A stretch of 64,000 nucleotides of DNA from Demequina lutea. Its GTDB lineage: Bacteria > Actinomycetota > Actinomycetes > Actinomycetales > Demequinaceae. The position numbers and the translations under genes are program-made. The stretch lies in assembly GCF_013409005.1 (NCBI RefSeq), contig NZ_JACBZO010000001.1, positions 2,604,001 to 2,668,000 on the forward strand, given 5' to 3'. This document shows, piece after piece, positions 17,821-25,568 of the stretch (its first letter is position 1; each line of letters begins with the position of its first letter). Below the pieces are notes generated by a model that saw only the letters and a program-made list of their open reading frames with translations, ran no database searches and was not told where the DNA came from.

Positions 17821-19341
17821 TCATTCCCGGGCCCCGTCACGCACGCACGTCTCGACCGTCACCTTTGGCCCTATCGCACCGCCTGGGTTGCGTGCCAAGC
17901 CCGGTGCTTGCGTCCGGGGAGGCGCACGCGGGGATTTCAAACCCGCAAACCTGCGATTCACCTCCGCCAGGGTTCGTAAGTCGACGGCACGACGTTTGCC
18001 TTTGGCGTGCGCCAGCGCGCCGTTCAGCGGCGACTTGCCAGTTGCCTCCCACCGCCGTTCAATCTCGGCGGTCTCGGCTGTCGCTGAGGCCACGGCGGTC
18101 TCGGCGGGCTCGGCTGTCGTGGCGACTTCGGCGGTCTCGGCGACTTCGGCGGGATCGTCATCGTAAGTGACGACACCTTCGATCAGCCTGGCCCGACTGC
18201 TCGTGAGCCACCGGTCATGATCGCGGACAGGACCTTTAGTGAGCATGCCCATCACACCACCGAGTGACCCACTACTAGCGATGCCGTGGAAGATGCGCTC
18301 TATAAGGTTAAAGTCAGGTTCGCACTCGCCTCTGCGGACGGAGCCGGCCATTCGACCGAGAAGTTTCCTCTCCTCGCGCAACGCTCCCAAGGTCAGGTGA
18401 TGCGGAGACCAGCCCGAGGTCCTACCGCGGAACGCCGAGCAGGAGAAAGTGTTGGATGAACGACCGAACTCTCGATGGAAATTCGACGAGCAGAACTCCG
18501 GCTGCCCTTTCTCAAAGCAATTGGGGCATGGCGTCGACTCGGCGACCTCGCTGAGACGGGCTAGGAAAGCACCACGGGCTTTACCGCGGGCCCAGGGGCG
18601 CCCGCTCGTCAGGTCCTTCGCACCGTAGCCAATGGCGTCGTCAACGGTCTTGATAGTCCTGTCAGGCTTTCCCGTCTCAGTTGCCAGCCTGGCTTTGCGC
18701 GCCTCGAACCAGTTGCCGTCGATGACCTCTGCAGTTTCAAGCGTCTGGACCTCCACGGAACCCCACGCGACATCGTCGGTGGGCTCGCTTCCAGCCCAGT
18801 AGGCACGGGTAGTGACCCCTTTGATTACCTCCTCCAGGACGGTGGCATCGAGTTTGTCGTCGTGTGGAACTCGGTAGATCAAGTTCACGTGTACGGCCAT
18901 CCGTCGCTGAAACTCGTGGAAGGCCAAGTAGGCGAGTTCGGGCCAGATTTTCCGCAAGCGCGCGTTGGTCGCCTTGAGGAGCGCAGGAATCGAACAGTTC
19001 AGTTTGAACAGGAGGTCGAAGTCGAAGTCGTCGAAGTCGATCGGCACGCCTTGGAGTTCTCGAACCTGTCGCGCGGTGTGGAATGCCCCGCAGCGGCACC
19101 GGCCATCGACGCCTCCACTCTGACCATGGACGAGCCCCGTGCCCTTTAGGGTGGCCGTAACTCTGACGTAGTCGAATTTTCCTGAACCTCGCTCGACGCC
19201 GTCCAGCGCGATCGTGATGACATCAGTCCAGTACTTGTTGGCACACGACTTGCAAACACTCGCATCGCGGCTTCGGCACGGGTGATACGCACCGTTCACA
19301 AACTTGGGGTTGGTGCAGGACAACCCTTCAGAGGCTGACAT
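17821..19341 (-). CDS. Actinomycete replication initiator (RepSA-like)
   Basis: The 506-aa protein has a Cys-rich N terminus (CRSRDASVCKSCANKYWTD), then VRVTATLKGTGLVHGQ and a zinc-ribbon-like CRCGAFH. These are hallmarks of RepSA-type initiators of Streptomyces-like integrative elements and plasmids. They start rolling-circle replication of the excised element. Further motifs: ELAYLAFHEFQRRMAVHVN, with an HVN of the kind found in HUH-type initiators, and a basic C-terminal tail. Around residue 400 there is a Thr/Ala/Glu-rich repeat (AEVAETAEVATTAEPAETA). It is the third gene after xis and a small Cys-containing protein. No integrase or conjugation (FtsK-like) gene is present nearby. Confidence 0.75.
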   Translation of the reverse strand: MSASEGLSCTNPKFVNGAYHPCRSRDASVCKSCANKYWTDVITIALDGVERGSGKFDYVRVTATLKGTGLVHGQSGGVDGRCRCGAFHTARQVRELQGVPIDFDDFDFDLLFKLNCSIPALLKATNARLRKIWPELAYLAFHEFQRRMAVHVNLIYRVPHDDKLDATVLEEVIKGVTTRAYWAGSEPTDDVAWGSVEVQTLETAEVIDGNWFEARKARLATETGKPDRTIKTVDDAIGYGAKDLTSGRPWARGKARGAFLARLSEVAESTPCPNCFEKGQPEFCSSNFHREFGRSSNTFSCSAFRGRTSGWSPHHLTLGALREERKLLGRMAGSVRRGECEPDFNLIERIFHGIASSGSLGGVMGMLTKGPVRDHDRWLTSSRARLIEGVVTYDDDPAEVAETAEVATTAEPAETAVASATAETAEIERRWEATGKSPLNGALAHAKGKRRAVDLRTLAEVNRRFAGLKSPRAPPRTQAPGLARNPGGAIGPKVTVETCVRDGARE

Positions 19342-19347
19342 ACCGTG

Positions 19348-19575
19348 CTACTGCCGGCTGGCCAGAGCGAGCACGACGGCGCACTCGCTGCACGCCTTGC
19401 CAAGTGCCAGCGTTGGCGTACCGACGCGGACTTCGCAGTTTGCATCCGTCACACCGACTCCTGAGCCCTCACTTGCATAGAGGAGCAACCGCCACACGGC
19501 ATCGCCATAGCGTGAAGCGCGCGAGTCATTCCTGCCGCACACGCAAGGTCGCCCGCGTTGAGCCGACATTCGCAT
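19348..19575 (-). CDS. 75-aa Cys-containing protein between xis and rep
   Basis: The ATG at 19575 overlaps the xis stop (TGATG) and the gene ends 6 bases before rep, so it sits inside the replication module. The protein has CVCGRND near the N terminus and CSECAVVLALA near the C terminus, which may form a small zinc site. Small zinc-finger proteins are common next to rep in actinomycete elements. No named family. Confidence 0.55.
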   Translation of the reverse strand: MRMSAQRGRPCVCGRNDSRASRYGDAVWRLLLYASEGSGVGVTDANCEVRVGTPTLALGKACSECAVVLALASRQ

Positions 19576-19820
19576 CAAGGCTGAACCGGCACCATCATGG
19601 CGTCGAGGTCGCATATTTTTATTCGAACAGTGCGGGTGTTTCCAACCCTGAAGGCGGGTAGGGCGCCATCGCTAATCCGCCGTTCGATCGACTTGACGGA
19701 CATGTCCATGTAGTCAGCCGCGAACTCCTTGGAGCAGTAGCCCGCCGATTCGGTTCCACGACCTGTCGCGGCAATAGATGCAGGACGCCGTCCGGAGTCC
19801 CCCTTCGCACCCCGCTTCAC
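19575..19820 (-). CDS. Excisionase-type HTH protein (Xis)
   Basis: The 81-aa protein carries a MerR-like HTH_17 domain: YCSKEFAADYMDMSVKSIER, then RISDGALPAFRVGNTRTVRI. This is the usual form of excisionases in actinomycete integrative elements, which bend att DNA and direct the integrase to excise. The N terminus of about 25 residues is basic and disordered. The gene leads a three-gene module with rep. The partner integrase is absent from the window, so excision is probably impossible or depends on a gene elsewhere. Confidence 0.7.
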   Translation of the reverse strand: MKRGAKGDSGRRPASIAATGRGTESAGYCSKEFAADYMDMSVKSIERRISDGALPAFRVGNTRTVRIKICDLDAMMVPVQP

Positions 19821-20585
19821 AGTGACGCCTCAAGCATGCGTCCAGGTAGTGAACTCTGATGCGCTGCATCAAGAGCCTGGCGAATCAATAACGACCGATC
19901 ACTTCGCCCAGCCCGGGCGAGAGATCGGTTCTCTGGCAGGTGGCTGTCAGGATGGGGCGACGTTTGAAGAACGACGCAGGTTGAGAAGTGGGTGACTCGT
20001 GCGCACATAGGGACTTGAACCTTCCAGTATTGGAAGGACCCCGTTCTTGGAGGCCGTCGCTGTTTTCCCTGAGTGAAATTTCCCTATGTGCTGGACGGGC
20101 CTGGGGCCCTCTCTCGTGCAAGAACGATAGCCCACTAGTTGCAGGCCAATTTCGCTCAGCCGAAGGGCTCTTCTCCGCGAGAACTTCGAGGTTTGGCCTG
20201 GCACGTGGGGGGCGAGCCATAAGTAGCATTAAGTAGCCGAGTCGTCATTGAATCGACGGGCGCGAAACCGTCCCAGACCGCCCGCCTTGTCCAATAGCGC
20301 GAGCATCCGTCGCGCGAAGTCCTGCTGTCATGTCACGAGCACTTCGGAAACGCCGAGCGCCCCGCTTGCGATTGATGGCATCCCCGGCACGGCTCGCACT
20401 GTCGAAGAACGTACCGGACGCTTCGACATCTCTCGATCGCAACGGACCACATAGGGCGCACCGGGCATGCCCGGCACGGTCCTCGTCTCACCTCACCTGT
20501 CCCCAGTTGCCGGAAGTTGTCCCTCTAGCGATGTCCACAGGTGCCCCCAACTGTCGCAAAATGGCCGCATTTGGGCATAAGAAAA
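19821..20585. other. Intergenic region with nested inverted repeats
   Basis: Apart from the structure at 20003-20091, no gene is supportable: frames on both strands lack ribosome sites and read through the repeats. It marks the boundary between the element-like region and the core bS22/BldC genes. Confidence 0.5.
20003..20091. repeat. Nested inverted repeat (11-bp outer, 7-bp inner)
   Basis: GCACATAGGGA (20003-20013) is exactly complementary to TCCCTATGTGC (20081-20091). Inside it CCTTCCA (20020-20026) and TGGAAGG (20031-20037) form a 7-bp hairpin with a 4-base loop. As RNA this would fold into a closed multi-branch structure of about 90 bases. It also contains a tRNA-like GGTTCAAGTCC on the minus strand, but the T-stem does not pair, so it is not a tRNA. 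It could be a structured RNA, an origin-type element of the Rep module, or an element end. Confidence 0.6.
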
Positions 20586-20627
20586 GGGGCCGCTAACGCA
20601 TACTTAGTGCATGACGCGGGCGGCCCC
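20586..20627 (-). terminator. Rho-independent terminator after bS22
   Basis: On the minus strand, about 30 bases past the stop, GGGGCCGC pairs with GCGGCCCC (20620-20627 with 20586-20593). It is followed by TTTTCTT. The loop contains a smaller GCAT/GTGC-type pairing. Confidence 0.75.
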
Positions 20628-20657
20628 ATACCGGGAGGACGAGTAAAGTCCCTGGTA

Positions 20658-20756
20658 TTACTTCTTATTGCGGCGCTGGTGGCGCGTCTTCCGAAGCAAC
20701 TTGCGGTGCTTCTTCTTCGACATGCGCTTGCGACGCTTCTTGATGACGGATCCCAC
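20658..20756 (-). CDS. Small ribosomal protein bS22 / AURKAIP1-COX24 domain, 32 aa
   Basis: A 32-codon GTG-start frame encodes an extremely basic peptide: SVIKKRRKRMSKKKHRKLL, then RKTRHQRRNKK. This is the conserved actinobacterial small protein annotated as AURKAIP1/COX24-domain or bS22, which binds the 30S subunit. GAGGTAGG lies just upstream of the GTG. It is followed by a strong terminator and preceded by the BldC-like gene, an arrangement common in actinobacteria. Its identity is secure from the sequence and neighbour. Confidence 0.92.
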   Translation of the reverse strand: MGSVIKKRRKRMSKKKHRKLLRKTRHQRRNKK

Positions 20757-20818
20757 GGAACCTACCTCGATCGATTGCTGACAACGGCGTCGACACGCGA
20801 CGCGCGTGACACGAGGAC

Positions 20819-21049
20819 CTAGCCTACAGCCGTGACGCCCGTTCCGTCATCTTCGCCAAGTTCGGAGGACAGTGCGGCGCGCTCCATGAACGCCGTCGCG
20901 GCGTCTTGAGGCACCCTGAAGGACTTGCCGAATCGCACGGCTGGGAGGTCGCCAGCGTGAACCCAGCGGTACACGGTCATCCGTGACACGCGGCACATCT
21001 CAGCGACCTCAGCAACGGTGAGGAAGCGAGGCGAGGGATTCTCGGCCAA
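20819..21049 (-). CDS. BldC-like helix-turn-helix DNA-binding protein
   Basis: The 76-aa protein starts at a TTG with AAGGAG 9 bases upstream. It has a MerR-like HTH: FLTVAEVAEMCRVSRMTVYR, then WVHAGDLPAVRFGKSFRVPQ. This is the BldC/excisionase-like fold. In actinobacteria a gene of this type regularly precedes the bS22 gene, as here. BldC itself is a developmental regulator binding direct repeats; whether this protein has that role is unknown. Confidence 0.85.
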   Translation of the reverse strand: MAENPSPRFLTVAEVAEMCRVSRMTVYRWVHAGDLPAVRFGKSFRVPQDAATAFMERAALSSELGEDDGTGVTAVG

Positions 21050-21230
21050 TCCAGGTCTCCTTAGGAAGCATCCGCCGTGTCTATCGGCGCGATGCCCCTC
21101 TCACTGTAGGGGCACATGTGACTGTTGTGAAGATACGAGAACCTGCCGATGTACCTATAGGCCCGCCGTAAGCGTGGCAAAGTGATGCCTCGGGTGCGCG
21201 ATACGAGACGCGTTCCCTGAACGGAGTGGG

Positions 21231-22613
21231 ATGACGGTCCTTGGTGCCGCGCGTGACTGGGTCGACGAGCACATCGACCACGTGGCGCTGCAGCACCCCG
21301 CCCGACTCGCGCTCGGAGCATTCGCGGTCCTGATTCTGGGGACGGGGAGCCTTCTGATGCTCCCCATCTCGTCGGCGGCGGGCACGCACACCCCCTTCGT
21401 CGACGCGCTCTTCACCGCGAGCTCGGCGTCCACCGTCACCGGGCTCGTCACGCTCGACACCGGAGTGCACTGGTCCGCGTTCGGCCTAGTGGTGATCCTC
21501 GCGGCCATCAAGATCGGCGGCCTCGGGATCATGACCCTGGCCTCGCTTGTGGCCCTCGCGGTGACAAGAAGGCTCGGGCTCACCACCAGGATGCTCGCCG
21601 CAGACGAGGCCCGAGCGGGCGCCCTCGGCGACGTGCGCACGCTCCTGCGCACCATCTTCGTTGTCTCGACGAGCGTCGAGGCCGGCATCTCGGCCATCCT
21701 GTTCTGGCGCCTGCTCTCGCACCACGTGCCGCTCGGCCGTGCGGCCTGGCATTCGGTGTTCTACGCGGTCTCGGCATTCAATAACGCCGGCTTCATGCCG
21801 GATCCCGGCGGGATTGTGCCGTACGCCGACGACCCGATTTTCAGAATGTCCATTGCGGCCGCGCTGTTGCTCGGAGCGACGGGGTTTCCCGTGTACTTCA
21901 ACCTCGTGAGGTCCTGGCGCCACCCGCGCAAGTGGTCACTCCACACCAAACTCACACTTGTCACGATCGCGGTGCTGCAAGTGGCTTCGATCGCGCTGCT
22001 CGCCCTATTCGAGTGGAACAACCCCGAGACGCTTGGCGCCTCGCACGGTTGGGCCAAGGTGTGGCAGACGCTATTTGTGTCGGTCAACCAGCGCCACGGC
22101 GGCTTCGCCGGGCTCGATCACAGCCTGATGCACCAGCAGACGTGGCTGCTCGAGGACGTGCTCATGTTCATCGGTGCAGGCTCAGGAGGAACTGCAGGAG
22201 GCATCAGGGTCACCACGCTCGCGGTGCTTCTGCTCGCGATCTGGGCCGAGGCGCGGGGCCGACGCGACATCGAGGCGTTCGGCAAACGCATCGGCACTGA
22301 GGTGCTCCGCCTCGCGGTTGCCGTGACGCTCGTGTCTCTCTTCTTTGTCATCCTTGGTACGGGAATCGTGCTCGCCCAGACCACCGCCGAAGGCTTTACC
22401 CTGGGTCAGGTGGTGTTCGAGGTGTCCTCGGGTTTTGCCACAGTGGGCCTGTCGACGGGGATCACTCCGCACCTCCCCGCCGCCGCAAAAGTCACGATTA
22501 CCGTCATCATGTACATAGGGCGCGTCGGGTCGATCACCGTGGTCGCGGCGCTCGCGCTCAATCGGCAGCGACGCGTCATTCGCTATCCCTCGGAAAGGCC
22601 CCTCATTGGCTAA
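21231..22613 (+). CDS. Potassium uptake membrane subunit TrkH/KtrB
   Basis: The 460-aa membrane protein has the four-fold M1-P-M2 architecture of the SKT superfamily, with selectivity-filter-like segments: SASTVTGLVTLDTG, FYAVSAFNNAGFM, RHGGFAGLD with MFIGAGSGGTAGGIRVTT, and SSGFATVGLSTG. It conducts K+ with a cytosolic TrkA/KtrA gating ring. A GGAGTGGG ribosome site precedes the ATG. The 3' end overlaps the trkA start, so the subunits are co-translated. Length suits KtrB. Confidence 0.95.
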   Translation: MTVLGAARDWVDEHIDHVALQHPARLALGAFAVLILGTGSLLMLPISSAAGTHTPFVDALFTASSASTVTGLVTLDTGVHWSAFGLVVILAAIKIGGLGIMTLASLVALAVTRRLGLTTRMLAADEARAGALGDVRTLLRTIFVVSTSVEAGISAILFWRLLSHHVPLGRAAWHSVFYAVSAFNNAGFMPDPGGIVPYADDPIFRMSIAAALLLGATGFPVYFNLVRSWRHPRKWSLHTKLTLVTIAVLQVASIALLALFEWNNPETLGASHGWAKVWQTLFVSVNQRHGGFAGLDHSLMHQQTWLLEDVLMFIGAGSGGTAGGIRVTTLAVLLLAIWAEARGRRDIEAFGKRIGTEVLRLAVAVTLVSLFFVILGTGIVLAQTTAEGFTLGQVVFEVSSGFATVGLSTGITPHLPAAAKVTITVIMYIGRVGSITVVAALALNRQRRVIRYPSERPLIG

Positions 22614-23268
22614 CGACACGCAGAACCAAGCCATCCTCGTCATCGGGCTGGGCCGCTTCGGTTCTGCCCTCGCAGATACGCTCGACCTGATGGACGTCGA
22701 GGTGCTCGCGGTCGACCGCGACGCCCAACTGGTCGAGAAGTGGTCGCGCAGGCTTCCGGTGGTCGAGGCCGACGCCACCGATCCGCGCGCCCTCGACCAG
22801 ATCGGTGCCAAGGACTTCAGCGCCGCAGTCGTCGGTGTCGGCACGGCGCTCGAGGCCTCGGTGCTCATCACGGGAAACCTCGTCGACATGGGCATCAAGG
22901 ACATCTGGGCCAAGGCGACATCGACCGAGCACAAGCGCATCCTGGAACGCATCGGCGCGCATCACGTCGTGCTTCCCGAGTCCGATGCGGGCGCCCGCGT
23001 GGCCCACTCCGTCGGCGGCAAGATGCTCGACTACATCGAGGTCGAGGACGGGTTCACGATCGTCAAGATGCGCCCGCCCAAGGAGACCCACAACTTCAGG
23101 CTTGACCAACTCGACCTGCGTAGTAAGTACGGCATCCAGGTGATCGGCGTGAAGGCGCCAGGCGAGGACTTCGAATACGCGGGCAAGGACACCGTCATCA
23201 ACCCCGACGCGCTGTTGGTGGTAGCCGGGGACGGGGAATTGCTCGAAAGGTTCGCTCAGAGGCCCTAG
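22606..23268 (+). CDS. Potassium uptake regulatory subunit TrkA/KtrA (RCK)
   Basis: The 220-aa protein has a Rossmann RCK-N domain (ILVIGLGRFGSALADTL, acidic VEVLAVDRDAQL, VVEADATDPRALDQI) and an RCK-C domain ending in PGEDFEYAGKDTVINPDALL. It binds nucleotides and gates TrkH/KtrB. The start is TTG 22606, overlapping the trkH stop. A partial second copy of its last ~34 codons lies 2 kb downstream at 25192-25293. Confidence 0.95.
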   Translation: MANDTQNQAILVIGLGRFGSALADTLDLMDVEVLAVDRDAQLVEKWSRRLPVVEADATDPRALDQIGAKDFSAAVVGVGTALEASVLITGNLVDMGIKDIWAKATSTEHKRILERIGAHHVVLPESDAGARVAHSVGGKMLDYIEVEDGFTIVKMRPPKETHNFRLDQLDLRSKYGIQVIGVKAPGEDFEYAGKDTVINPDALLVVAGDGELLERFAQRP

Positions 23269-23938
23269 ACGCCCGACTGGAGAGCGCGAGGCGCACCTAG
23301 CCCCGCGCGGTCACGACCGCGGATTTCTCGCATGTAGCGCGCCAACGGCGGGTTGTGGAACGGCCCCAGGGCCGACAAGCCCTCGATCACGCGGTCTGCC
23401 ACGGCGTCGGGCTTGTCTTGGCTCATCTTGCGCTTGGCCTCGAAGCGATCGACCTTCATGCGAAAGGCCACCGTGCCGCCGACGATGCGCTCCGCATACT
23501 CGGTGTTCGCCGCGCTCGCGTGCAGCCGCGCGGGTTGGTCCGTTTGATCCTCGAAGTAGTCCACCAGCACGTCCGTAAGCCGCAGATTCTCTGCTTGGGA
23601 CACCACCTCGGGAGTCCCCGTGAGGTGGGCAACGACGAAGTTCCACGTGGGGACGGCAGGCGAGACGCCATACCAGCCGGGTGAGATGTAGCCCTGGGGT
23701 CCCTCCACGATCACGGTGAGTTCCTGCTTGCCGAGTTCGTGGAGATCTTGGTCGGGCTCTTGCCCACGTGACCAAACACGGTGAGGACGTCGGCCTGTTC
23801 ATCCACCAAGACGGGGTAGTGCGAGGCGACGATGCCGCGGCCGGGCACGTGCAACACGATCGCGCACCACGGGTATTCACGAAGCAGGTCGGCAACCTCG
23901 GCCTCGTCGGCCATGGAATAGTCGGGATTCGGTCTCAC
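23265..23938 (-). pseudogene. PaiB-like FMN-binding protein, frameshifted
   Basis: The first frame (from ATG 23938) gives VADLLREYPWCAIVLHVPG, GIVASHYPVLVD and VFGHVGKSP. The second frame continues the same protein with DLHELGKQELTVIVEGPQGY and ISPGWYG, then PTWNFVVAHLTGTPEVV and FRMKVDRFEAKRKMSQDKPD, to a stop at 23265. All are conserved PaiB/FMN-binding negative regulator motifs. The two frames join near 23745-23760 in a GCCC run, where one base appears to be missing. The full-length product would be about 225 aa. Either a true inactivating frameshift or a sequencing indel; the rest of the protein is intact. Confidence 0.85.
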
Positions 23939-24072
23939 CGAAACTCCTCGGATTGAAGGGCGCCGCTCGCAGCAGACTAGCCGCCTCTCGGTGGTTCGGC
24001 GCGATGAGGTCGATCCCTAGCGGACGGCGACGGCCTGCGGCTAGGCTTTGTGTAAGGCATAGGAGCCTCACG

Positions 24073-24807
24073 ATGAACCTCTCTCATCACCACACCACGG
24101 ACGCCCGCCGGGTCTCAAGGATTGCCCGGTCGGCTACCCTCGCCGTCATCGCCCTCGGCTTCACGGCGGCGTGCACTTCCTCTCCCACGGAAAGTTCTGC
24201 GGGCGCGAAGGCCACCCCGACAGCCGCGGACACCCCGGCGACCTCGTCCCCTCCACCGACGCCCTCTCCGGCGACGTCGTCCACGGCGACCGCGACATCC
24301 ACCCCGGCGCCCAAGCCTGACCCCGCGCCACTCGGCTGGCCACGCCCAGGCTGGACTGCCCAGACGCTTGGCTTCTACGGCATCTCCGTCTCGATTCCGG
24401 ACACGTGGTATTTCGATAACAACGAAGTGGGAACCTGGACCGACGGGACCATCAACATCTTCTGCGACGCTTGGCGCGACCCCGATCTGCTCAATCCCGA
24501 GGGACCCAACGTCATCGACCTCGCGAACTCACGCTGGAACGCGACGTTTGGCCATGGTGCCGCCGCGAACGCGTACGGCTTCCAGACGTTCTACGGCGGA
24601 AACGTGTGGGGCGCCGACGTCACCCTCGGCGACGGGACCACGGTGGAGCCGCGTGCCTTCATCGTCAAGGACAACGTGTGGATTCACTGTGGCGCCATCA
24701 CCCGTGGCACCACGTCGACCGCCCCAGAGCTGCACGACATCATCGATTCGATCCAGGTCGTGAATCCCGCCGCCATGCATCTCAAGTCCTGGATGGAGAA
24801 CCCCTAA
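24073..24807 (+). CDS. Secreted lipoprotein of unknown function
   Basis: ATG 24073 is preceded by AGGAG. The 244-aa product begins with a polar N-region, then a signal helix ending in a lipobox (LGFTAAC) with SSPTESSAG after the Cys. A long Thr/Pro/Ser linker (about 65 residues) leads to a C-terminal globular domain of ~150 aa starting GWTAQTLGFYGISVSIPDTW. That pattern of a beta-rich domain with SIPDTW and later IVKDNVWIHCGAI is seen in actinobacterial cell-surface proteins with no assigned role. The 3' end overlaps the convergent phosphoribosyltransferase remnant by 4 bases. Confidence 0.8.
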   Translation: MNLSHHHTTDARRVSRIARSATLAVIALGFTAACTSSPTESSAGAKATPTAADTPATSSPPPTPSPATSSTATATSTPAPKPDPAPLGWPRPGWTAQTLGFYGISVSIPDTWYFDNNEVGTWTDGTINIFCDAWRDPDLLNPEGPNVIDLANSRWNATFGHGAAANAYGFQTFYGGNVWGADVTLGDGTTVEPRAFIVKDNVWIHCGAITRGTTSTAPELHDIIDSIQVVNPAAMHLKSWMENP

Positions 24808-25076
24808 GGTACGAATGGCTCACCGAGGAGACGCACGGCCTCGTCGGCGGAGCATCGCAGCCGGGCCACGGAATCGTGCGGGGCCGCTCCGACCGCGACC
24901 AGGACGCGTTCCGCGCCCAGGGCCCTAGCCACACCGATCGTCGCGAGCATCGTGCCTCCCATGGCGACGCCGTCGTCGACGGTGACCGCCGTCCGGCCGG
25001 AAAGATCTAGCGTCGGGCGTCCCGGGAGGTACAGCGCCACGCGGCGCTCAAGTCCCGCGCGTTCACGTTCCGTCAC
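24804..25076 (-). pseudogene. Truncated phosphoribosyltransferase-family protein
   Basis: The 90-aa frame contains the PRPP-binding signature of type I phosphoribosyltransferases, AVTVDDGVAMGGTML. VARALGAERVLVAVGAAPHD and a final SADEAVRLLGEPF follow. Family members of this kind are about 200-220 aa, with an N-terminal half (KLGAPG..E.AMGAIA) that is missing here, and the C terminus also stops early. I therefore read it as a gene fragment. It lies in a small zone of decayed sequence with the trkA 3' remnant. Confidence 0.7.
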
Positions 25077-25568
25077 GCGCTAGATTGCCGCCGGTTCGAG
25101 GCCGAGGCCGGCGACGACGTCGACATCAAGCATGCGAACCCAGCCCTCGCCGATCGCCCCGAACCCGAATCCTGCGCGGCCGGGAACGCCCGGCGAGGTC
25201 CTTGAGTACGCGGGCAAGGAAGCCGTCGTCCGCCCCGACGCGCTGTTGGTGGCATCGGGGGACAGAGAGCGGCTCGAAAGGTCCGCCCAGCGGCAGTGGA
25301 CGACCCCTGGACGGGCGCCGGGCTGCCGGGCCACGCACAGGCACTCGGCCCCCCGACCCCGAGATGCTCCGTACACCTGAGCAAGGCCCCGGGGCGGTAG
25401 GCAGGATCAGTTCGGCCGTCGGCTCCGCGCGCGCCCACGCGGTCTACGCAGGCACCACCGAAAGCGTGCGGCGCAAGACAATCGCCAGACGCCCACCGCA
25501 CACGCCGTTGGCCCGGTACCTCAGAAAATGGGCAGCAGCCTCAACCAACGGCGCGTGCGGTGCCTTAC
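25077..25568. other. Decayed intergenic region
   Basis: Between the phosphoribosyltransferase fragment and the GH42 gene. Apart from the trkA-like fragment (25192-25293) there is no supportable gene. Confidence 0.5.
25192..25293 (+). pseudogene. Duplicated 3' fragment of trkA
   Basis: About 102 bases align without gaps to 23161-23262 near the 3' end of trkA, with roughly 80 percent identity by eye. Translation gives GEVLEYAGKEAVVRPDALLV, then ASGDRERLERSAQR, versus GEDFEYAGKDTVINPDALLV in the intact gene. No upstream RCK sequence is recognisable and no ribosome site fits. It is the remnant of a second trkA gene or of a local duplication. Confidence 0.8.

Noticed and set aside
20003..20091. 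Possible tRNA because of GGTTCAAGTCC and pairing ends
   Set aside because: The bases around the T-loop do not pair as a T-stem and there is no anticodon arm.
19885..20229. 114-codon minus-strand frame between xis and the bS22 terminator
   Set aside because: It spans both arms of the inverted repeat, lacks a ribosome site and matches no family.
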